A DNA stretch of 9,172 nt. Source: an uncultured Ruminococcus sp. Lineage in GTDB: Bacteria; Bacillota; Clostridia; Oscillospirales; Ruminococcaceae. Under the pieces are notes generated by a model. That model was not told the DNA's origin. It did not search any database and saw only the letters and a program-made list of their open reading frames with translations. The stretch covers positions 1-9,172 of the forward strand of contig CAJTOG010000069.1 of the NCBI GenBank assembly GCA_910577575.1. The letters are read 5' to 3'. Below are positions 1 through 4,902 of the stretch, one piece after another (within the stretch, counting starts at the first letter, position 1; the number at the start of each line of letters is the position of its first letter). The translations under genes and the position numbers were made by a program.

Positions 1-61
1 TGTTTTATGAAAAAGTAATACTATTTTTCTTCAGTTATATATTATTGAAGTGCTACAGTAG

Positions 62-96
62 GCTCTGCCAATAATTTTGGTAGGAGCATAGGAGCA
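62..96 (+). promoter_or_regulatory. Leader hairpin and tandem 8-bp repeat upstream of the DUF960-like gene
   Basis: GCTC (62-65) can pair with GAGC (84-87) and CCAA (68-71) with TTGG (77-80), giving a short imperfect hairpin with a 5-nt loop. The 3' arm runs into a perfect tandem duplication of TAGGAGCA (81-88 and 89-96). The second copy offers an alternative GAGC arm (92-95) and an extra GGAG. This leader precedes the real ribosome site (AAAGGAG, 109-115). No convincing promoter was seen in positions 1-61, so the transcription start may lie outside the window. A regulatory role is inference. Confidence 0.3.
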
Positions 97-123
97 TAAC
101 GAATCAGCAAAGGAGATGAAAAA

Positions 124-408
124 ATGTTCAATAATCAACGTTATCTAACAAAAGGAGTTCAGGCGGAAATACCGCTTGAACTCCAGCTTTTTATGTGGGA
201 ATGTTTGGATAGAATGTCCGAACCGAAAGATTACTTTCAAGTGTTCAGACTTGAAAATTTGGGTGGTATTCAGAAAATCACAAACTTTTCTGAACAGCCT
301 GAATACCACAAAGAATATCTCATTCCGACAAACAAACCTATAACAGCGAAGATATACATCATAGACAGTGACACATACTCAACCATGCTTTTAGCAGAAG
401 AATATTAA
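124..408 (+). CDS. DUF960-like small protein
   Basis: This is a complete 94-residue protein. AAAGGAG at 109-115 lies 8 nt before the ATG and supports the start. The text (GVQAEIPLELQLFMW near residues 12-26, QVFRLENLGGIQKI near 39-52, PEYHKEY near 59-65) resembles the DUF960 family of about 90-110 residue proteins found in Bacillota and their mobile elements. The family has no assigned biochemical function as far as I know. The protein is soluble-looking and acidic, with no signal peptide, membrane segment or cysteine cluster. It precedes the amidoligase/amidotransferase pair, but a strong hairpin terminator separates them, so it is probably transcribed at a higher level than the genes behind it. 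The family call rests on remembered sequence resemblance; a role in the neighbouring amidation pathway is unproven. Confidence 0.75.
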   Translation: MFNNQRYLTKGVQAEIPLELQLFMWECLDRMSEPKDYFQVFRLENLGGIQKITNFSEQPEYHKEYLIPTNKPITAKIYIIDSDTYSTMLLAEEY

Positions 409-414
409 CACAAA

Positions 415-448
415 GCCCTCCCGATTAATTTCGGGAGGGCAATTTTTA
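415..448 (+). terminator. Rho-independent terminator after the DUF960-like gene
   Basis: A perfect 10-bp stem, GCCCTCCCGA (415-424) with TCGGGAGGGC (431-440), encloses a 6-nt loop and is followed by AATTTTTATT. It starts 7 nt after the stop codon. Only 26 nt separate the stem from the next start codon (467), so the next gene has no room for a promoter of its own after the terminator. Confidence 0.9.
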
Positions 449-466
449 TTTATGGAGGAAATTAAA

Positions 467-1555
467 ATGGAAGAAAGAATCTACTGCTCCCACTGCGGAG
501 AACTCATCGACACGGATGATTATGGCGAACTGGACGGTGAAATTTTATGCTCCGATTGCCTGGATGATTACACAACAGTCTGTGACTGCTGCGGTGAAAG
601 AATCTGGAGCGAAGATGCCGAAGGTGATGATTACACCAGTCTTTGCAGGCAATGCTACGACTACCACTACACTCGCTGTGAAGAATGCGATGCACTCATT
701 CACAACGATGATGCTTATGAGTACGATGATGGATATTTTTGTCACGAATGCTATCAAAAGATACGCAGAAATGCTTCAATCCACGAATACGGCTACAAAC
801 CTGAACCGATTTTCTATGGTGATTCTAATCGCTATTTCGGCGTAGAGCTTGAAATAGATGGAGCAGGTAAAGATGACGAATACGCAGAGGAACTTCTTGA
901 CATTGCAAACATGAGAGAAGACCATATCTACATCAAGACAGACGGTTCTCTTGACGATGGTATGGAAATTGTAACTCACCCCATGTCACTTGAATATCAC
1001 AAAGATTTCTGTTGGGAAGACATTATGCATCATGCTGTAAGGCTTGGTTACCGTTCACATCAGACTTCAACCTGCGGACTTCATGTTCATGTAAACCGAA
1101 ATAGTTTCGCTAAGAGCCGTGAGGAGCAGGACGAAGTGATTTCAAGAATCCTGTATTTCGTAGAACATCACTGGAATGAGATGCTGAAATTTTCAAGACG
1201 TTCCGAGTATGCTATGAACCGCTGGGCTGCAAGATATGGCTACGAGAATTCACCAAAGGCAATTATGGATAAAGCAAAGAAAAATTACGGTAGATATGTC
1301 GCTGTCAATCTCTGCAACTACCACACTATTGAGTTCAGACTTTTCAGAGGTACACTCAAATACAACACGCTTATCGCAACACTGGAACTGGTAAACAAAA
1401 TCTGTGAAACTGCTATCATTATGAACGATGATGAGATAGCAAAACTTTCATGGTCTGAATTTGTGACAGGAATCACCGAACCTGAACTTATTCAGTACCT
1501 CAAAGAACGCAGTCTTTATATCAACGAAAAAGTCACAACAGAGGAGGAAATGTAA
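467..1555 (+). CDS. GS-like amidoligase (putative amidoligase family) with three N-terminal Cys4 zinc-finger repeats
   Basis: I place the start at 467 (362 aa). GGAGGAA at 454-460 is then a correctly spaced ribosome site, whereas the in-frame ATG at 452 lies on top of it. Residues 7-95 hold three Cys4 modules, CxxC-17-CxxC: Cys 7/10/28/31, 39/42/60/63 and 71/74/92/95. The period is exactly 32 residues, as expected for tandem zinc ribbons or LIM-like fingers. The rest carries motifs of the glutamine-synthetase-like carboxylate-amine ligase group: FGVELEI (124-130), KTDGSLDDGMEIVTHP (157-172), CGLHVHVN (203-210) and TIEFRLFRGT (287-296). The Glu, His and Arg residues in them are probable metal, ATP and substrate ligands. 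Members are predicted to form an amide bond between a carboxylate and an amine at the cost of ATP. The downstream amidotransferase is 1 nt away, so ammonia may be the amine. The target is unknown; the fingers may bind a protein or nucleic acid partner. Confidence 0.85.
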   Translation: MEERIYCSHCGELIDTDDYGELDGEILCSDCLDDYTTVCDCCGERIWSEDAEGDDYTSLCRQCYDYHYTRCEECDALIHNDDAYEYDDGYFCHECYQKIRRNASIHEYGYKPEPIFYGDSNRYFGVELEIDGAGKDDEYAEELLDIANMREDHIYIKTDGSLDDGMEIVTHPMSLEYHKDFCWEDIMHHAVRLGYRSHQTSTCGLHVHVNRNSFAKSREEQDEVISRILYFVEHHWNEMLKFSRRSEYAMNRWAARYGYENSPKAIMDKAKKNYGRYVAVNLCNYHTIEFRLFRGTLKYNTLIATLELVNKICETAIIMNDDEIAKLSWSEFVTGITEPELIQYLKERSLYINEKVTTEEEM

Positions 1556-1556
1556 T

Positions 1557-2528
1557 ATGTGTGCATTATTCGGCTGGCTTGATTACAAGCATATAATCCC
1601 TTACAAAATCCTGAAAAAACTTACACAGGCACTTGCAAATGCTGCTGAAGAACGTGGAACGGATGCTGCTGGAATCTCATATATTCGTGATGGACAAGTT
1701 GTTATCTACAAGCGTCCTAAACCATCTCACAAAATTCATTTCAACGCTCCCGACGACACAACAGCAATCATGGGACATACCCGTCTGACCACTCAGGGAA
1801 ATCAGAAATTCAATCAGAATAACCACCCGTTTTATGGTCATGCGGACAAGAATTTCGCTTTTGCACATAATGGAGTTTTGTATAATGATATGGAACTCCG
1901 CAAAACAAAAAATCTTCCTGCTACTCATATCGAAACCGACAGCTACGTTGCGGTACAGCTTATTGAACAGCAGAAAAAACTGGACTTTAATAGTCTGAAA
2001 AGTATGGCTGAAGCTGTTCAAGGCAACTTCACTTTTACGATTCTTGATGAGGATAATTCACTTTACATAATTAAAGGTAGTAATCCTATGTGCCTGTTGC
2101 ATTTTGAAATGCTTGGAATTTATATCTATGCTTCAACAGAATCCATAATGAAAAACGCCTTGAGAAAAGTCAACATGCTAAGTTTCCCCTATACCAGAAT
2201 TGAAACAGCTCACGGGGATATTATCAGAATTAACAGCAATGGAATTATTAACCGTTCCGAGTTTGATAGCAGAGAAGATTTCAGATACGCTTCTTTCATG
2301 AAATATTATGATGACTGGGAAGATGAATATTACACCCAGCATGAACAGCTCTTGCTTGAAATGTGTAACTGTTACGGCGTTGACGAAGATGATGTTATCC
2401 TACTTCTCGATTACGGCTACTCTGCCGATGAAATCGAGGATATGCTCTGTGACTATACGCTCATTACTGATACAGTCAGAGCTGTTAAAGGCGAGGAAGA
2501 ATACGAAGATTTTCTCTGCGAAATATAA
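1557..2528 (+). CDS. Class II glutamine amidotransferase (Ntn-type) with acidic C-terminal extension
   Basis: This 323-residue protein starts MCALFGW, so Met removal would expose Cys2 as the N-terminal nucleophile of the Ntn class II glutaminase fold. Supporting motifs are ERGTDAAGI (32-40, with the conserved Arg, Gly and Asp), GHTRLTT (73-79), AHNG (103-106) and ETDS (126-129). These match the PurF/GlmS-type glutaminase site that binds glutamine and releases ammonia. There is no phosphoribosyltransferase, SIS or synthetase domain. Residues ~240-323 are an acidic tail with a possible small helical module (DDVILLLDYGYSADEIEDML). A stand-alone glutaminase needs an acceptor partner, and the amidoligase is the obvious one: the stop TAA and this ATG are separated by one base, with GAGGAGG (1541-1547) lying inside the upstream gene. 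This implies translational coupling and probably a complex. The substrate is unknown. Confidence 0.9.
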   Translation: MCALFGWLDYKHIIPYKILKKLTQALANAAEERGTDAAGISYIRDGQVVIYKRPKPSHKIHFNAPDDTTAIMGHTRLTTQGNQKFNQNNHPFYGHADKNFAFAHNGVLYNDMELRKTKNLPATHIETDSYVAVQLIEQQKKLDFNSLKSMAEAVQGNFTFTILDEDNSLYIIKGSNPMCLLHFEMLGIYIYASTESIMKNALRKVNMLSFPYTRIETAHGDIIRINSNGIINRSEFDSREDFRYASFMKYYDDWEDEYYTQHEQLLLEMCNCYGVDEDDVILLLDYGYSADEIEDMLCDYTLITDTVRAVKGEEEYEDFLCEI

Positions 2529-2540
2529 CTGAAATTTAAA

Positions 2541-2582
2541 AACCGTCTCAAAAAGTATACTTTCTGGGACGGTCATTTTTTT
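2541..2582 (+). terminator. Terminator after the amidoligase/amidotransferase unit
   Basis: ACCGTCTCA (2542-2550) pairs with TGGGACGGT (2565-2573), with one G-T wobble. The interior AAAGTATACTTT (2552-2563) is itself palindromic, so the hairpin is long and nearly continuous. It is followed by a run of T residues (2576-2582) and starts 13 nt after the amidotransferase stop. The same bases make up dyad I of the proposed res site, so this hairpin may have two roles. Confidence 0.85.
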
Positions 2583-2655
2583 ATCAAAATCATGTGCCAA
2601 AAAGTCCGTTTTTGACTTTTGAGACGTTCCAAAAGTGCAGGGACTTTTTGACACA
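2544..2655 (+). promoter_or_regulatory. Putative tripartite res site for the adjacent serine resolvase
   Basis: Six half-sites fit the pattern YGTNYCA(A)AAAGT. They are arranged as three inverted pairs: dyad I at 2544-2558 and 2557-2571, dyad II at 2593-2607 and 2612-2626, dyad III at 2625-2639 and 2640-2655. Examples are CGTCTCAAAAAGTAT (I left), TGTGCCAAAAAGTCC (II left) and CGTTCCAAAAGTGCA (III left). Dyad I is the most compact, with AT (2557-2558) at its centre, as expected for a crossover site. The I-II centres are about 52 bp apart (about five helical turns) and the II-III centres about 30 bp apart. Dyad III lies closest to the resolvase gene. Three dyads upstream of a resolvase gene is the layout known from Tn3/gamma-delta res sites. 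Binding is inferred. Confidence 0.7.
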
Positions 2656-2668
2656 GAAAGGAGCTTTT

Positions 2669-3271
2669 ATGGACAACAGAATTTATGGTTACGCTCGTGT
2701 TTCAAGCCGTGAACAGAATGAGGACAGACAAATTGAAGCATTAAAAAATTTTGGTGTATCAACTGAAAATATTATCGTGGATAAATGTTCGGGTAAAGAT
2801 ACCGAGCGTGAAGGGTATCAATATTTGAAACGTCAAATTCTTCGTTCTGGTGATACTCTTGTTATCAAAGAGTTGGACAGACTTAGCAGGAATAAAAATG
2901 ACATCAAGCATGAACTGGAATACTTCAAAGACAAGGGGGTGCGTATCAAGATTTTAGATATTCCAACTACTCTTACAGACTTTCCGTCTGAACAGATGTG
3001 GGTCATGGATATGATTAATGCTATCCTGATTGAAGTGCTTGGCAGTATTGCAGAAAATGAAAGAAACAAAATCCGCTCCCGACAACGTGAGGGTATCACT
3101 GCGGCTAAAAAGAAAAATATAAAATTTGGTCGCCCGAAAGTTGCTGTACCTGATAACTGGAATGATATTTCAGAGCAAGTAAAGGCAAAAGAACTTACCG
3201 TATCTCAGGCGATAAAAATTCTGAATATCTCCCGTTCTTCCTACTACAGAATGCAAAACAGTCAGATTTAA
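2669..3271 (+). CDS. Small serine recombinase (resolvase/invertase family)
   Basis: I place the start at 2669 (200 aa). AGAAAGGAG (2655-2663) is well spaced for it, and the protein then begins with the classic MDNRIYGYARVSS. An upstream in-frame ATG at 2594 lies inside the res-like repeats and is less likely. The catalytic domain shows Ser12 as the likely nucleophile, Arg10, ELDRLSRN (68-75, the Arg71/Arg74 pair) and the long helix AENERNKIRSRQREGI (128-143). GRPK (154-157) leads to a Hin-like helix-turn-helix (about 177-198, LTVSQAIKILNISRSSYYR). The length matches Tn3-type resolvases and DNA invertases. It cuts and rejoins DNA through a 5'-phosphoserine link. The three-dyad repeat immediately upstream favours a resolvase (dimer or cointegrate resolution) over an invertase. 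It probably controls its own transcription by binding those dyads. Confidence 0.93.
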   Translation: MDNRIYGYARVSSREQNEDRQIEALKNFGVSTENIIVDKCSGKDTEREGYQYLKRQILRSGDTLVIKELDRLSRNKNDIKHELEYFKDKGVRIKILDIPTTLTDFPSEQMWVMDMINAILIEVLGSIAENERNKIRSRQREGITAAKKKNIKFGRPKVAVPDNWNDISEQVKAKELTVSQAIKILNISRSSYYRMQNSQI

Positions 3272-3273
3272 CA

Positions 3274-3310
3274 CGATAAGAACTATTATGTAAAAATATT
3301 TTATCGGAGG
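3274..3310 (+). promoter_or_regulatory. Ribosome site of the integrase inside a short inverted repeat
   Basis: CGGAGG (3305-3310) lies 7 nt before the integrase ATG. The sequence CGATAA (3274-3279) is complementary to TTATCG (3301-3306), which overlaps the first bases of the ribosome site. Pairing would partly mask it. The stem is only 6 bp with a 21-nt loop, so the effect is uncertain. Confidence 0.3.
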
Positions 3311-3317
3311 TATTATT

Positions 3318-4724
3318 ATGAGAAGAGCAAAAAATGAAGGCAGTATCCGCCAGCGTTCCGACGGCAGATGGGAAGCAAGAGCAACGGGCAGTATCGACTA
3401 CCGAACAGGAAAACCAAAGCGTATTTCTGTTTATGGTAAAACAAAATCTGAGGTTATCGGCAAACTCAGAGAACTTGAATATGATATTCATAACCGAAAA
3501 GCAATCGACCCTACATCTACAAAATTGGTTGACTGGCTCACCTACTGGCTGGAAACCTACAAGAAAAACAATATCAAGCAGTCAACTTATGTAAGCTATC
3601 GTGGATATATTGACAGACACGTTGCTGCTGGTTTTCCAGTTATGAAGCTAAAAGATTTGACTTCAAGAGACTTGCAGGAATTTTACAATTATAAATTGAC
3701 GGTTGAAAATCTGTCGGCAAAGACCATTCTCAATATTCACCGCTGTTTACATGAAGCGTTGAAGCAAGCAGTTTTGGAGCATTATCTTACTTTTAATCCA
3801 AGTGATGCTGTTGTGCTGCCTAAACGTGAAAAACCTGAAATTGAGATTCTGACTCGTGAAGAACAGGCAAAACTGATACAGGCAAGTTATCAGTTTCGCT
3901 ACGGAATTTTTATTCGTTTGACTTTAACAACAGGTATGCGACTCGGTGAAGTGTTAGGATTAAAATGGGAAAATATTGACCTGCGTTCTGGTATACTGAA
4001 TATTCGCCAGACATTAAACAGACTTGAAAAAATCGATTACAATGGCATCGGCTCAAAAACCGAGATTGTATTCCAAGTTCCAAAAACGAAAAATTCTATA
4101 CGCTCCATTCCGCTTTTGCCTTTTATGATAAGAGAATTACAAGATTGGAAAAATACACAGATAGCAGATAAATTACAAGCTGGTACAGCCTATCAGGATA
4201 TGGGAATGGTTGTCACAAATCCACTCGGCGGTTACATAGAACCACGCACTTTTAAAGATTACTATAACAAGATTCTACAAACTGCAAATATCGGGCATTA
4301 TACATTTCATGCTCTTCGTCATACATTCTGTACGAGAGCATTAGAAAATGATATGGATGCAAAAACTGTTTCTACTATCATGGGTCACTATTCTGTTGCC
4401 TTTACGCTTGATGTATATGGTCATGTACTGGATAGCCATAAGCGTGAAGAAATGATGAAAATGGAAGGACTGTTTGACCTACCGACAATGCCACCTCAGC
4501 AGCAATCCTATCCCGTTATTGTCACTCCGAATGCAAACGGATTTATACTGAATGTAGTAGATTTTGATGACCTGAGTTTTGAAGTGGATAATATTCAGTT
4601 CGGCTTGGTTTGTATTCAGGATGCAATTACGGAAAAGCTTATCGGGTATTGTCCACCCGTTCCGACTCCCTGTTCCGATTTGGTTCTTTCGGCTGGGGAG
4701 TTTGTTATCATGATTATGGTATGA
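3318..4724 (+). CDS. Tyrosine recombinase (phage/ICE-type integrase) with HicB-like C-terminal domain
   Basis: This is a complete 468-residue protein with CGGAGG before its ATG. Residues ~5-55 form the arm-binding-like N-terminus (GSIRQRSDGRWEAR), ~65-165 the SAM-like core-binding domain, and ~175-390 the catalytic domain. The expected active-site set is present: Arg208 (TTGMRLGE), Lys256/258 (PKTKNS), His331 and Arg334 (HALRH), His357 (MGHYS) and nucleophile Tyr367 (DVYGH). It should catalyse integration and excision of the carrying element through a phosphotyrosine link. After a short PPQQQ linker, residues ~398-468 (YPVIVTPNANGFILNVVDF, then a helix DAITEKLI and GEFVIMIMV) do not belong to the recombinase fold. 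They follow the pattern of HicB-type antitoxin N-terminal domains (strand-strand-helix-strand). The integrase is 46 bp after the resolvase, probably co-transcribed, and is followed by its own terminator. Confidence 0.95.
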   Translation: MRRAKNEGSIRQRSDGRWEARATGSIDYRTGKPKRISVYGKTKSEVIGKLRELEYDIHNRKAIDPTSTKLVDWLTYWLETYKKNNIKQSTYVSYRGYIDRHVAAGFPVMKLKDLTSRDLQEFYNYKLTVENLSAKTILNIHRCLHEALKQAVLEHYLTFNPSDAVVLPKREKPEIEILTREEQAKLIQASYQFRYGIFIRLTLTTGMRLGEVLGLKWENIDLRSGILNIRQTLNRLEKIDYNGIGSKTEIVFQVPKTKNSIRSIPLLPFMIRELQDWKNTQIADKLQAGTAYQDMGMVVTNPLGGYIEPRTFKDYYNKILQTANIGHYTFHALRHTFCTRALENDMDAKTVSTIMGHYSVAFTLDVYGHVLDSHKREEMMKMEGLFDLPTMPPQQQSYPVIVTPNANGFILNVVDFDDLSFEVDNIQFGLVCIQDAITEKLIGYCPPVPTPCSDLVLSAGEFVIMIMV

Positions 4725-4729
4725 CCTTG

Positions 4730-4763
4730 AAAGGAGAGCTTTCACGCTCTCCTTTTCTTTTTA
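4730..4763 (+). terminator. Terminator after the integrase gene
   Basis: A perfect 10-bp stem, AAAGGAGAGC (4730-4739) with GCTCTCCTTT (4746-4755), has a 6-nt loop and is followed by TCTTTTT. It starts 5 nt after the integrase stop and ends the resolvase-integrase transcript before it can run into the convergent helicase gene. Confidence 0.9.
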
Positions 4764-4884
4764 CATCATTCGGTTTCGGATTTACAAAATTGTTTGCAAT
4801 CAGTTGAAAAGCAGCGTAATACTGGCGTTTTTCAGCTTGTAAAAATTGTGTTTACATAAAACGCCTTATATTATGAATTTACAT
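4760..4884. other. Repeat-rich gap between the convergent integrase and helicase genes; candidate attachment or integrase-binding region
   Basis: The motif TTTACA occurs four times in direct orientation (starting 4760 as TTTACAT, 4781, 4851 and 4878) and once inverted (TGTAAA, 4838-4843). GGCGTTTT (4824-4831) is a perfect inverted match to AAAACGCC (4858-4865). Nested inside it, TGTAAA (4838-4843) pairs with TTTACA (4851-4856) around a 7-nt loop. No T-run follows on the minus strand, so this is a poor helicase terminator. Integrases commonly lie next to their attachment site, which makes this gap a candidate. No second copy of an att core is visible, so this remains inference. Confidence 0.35.
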
Positions 4885-4902
4885 TACTTTATTTTTTCAT
4901 CA

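Noticed and set aside
452..469. ATG at 452 as the amidoligase start
   Set aside because: It overlaps the GGAGGAA ribosome site that serves the ATG at 467, and has no ribosome site of its own.
2648..2653. TTGACA as a -35 box for the resolvase
   Set aside because: A -10 at normal spacing would fall inside the coding region, so it cannot drive the full gene.
2544..2655. CRISPR-like repeats
   Set aside because: The repeats alternate in orientation as dyads and have no uniform spacers; they fit resolvase half-sites.
2594..2668. 25-codon N-terminal extension of the resolvase
   Set aside because: The extension is encoded by the res-like inverted repeats, lacks a ribosome site, and resolvases normally begin as at 2669.
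4764..4902. tRNA 3' end as the integrase target
   Set aside because: No T-arm consensus, CCA end or cloverleaf-capable sequence was seen.
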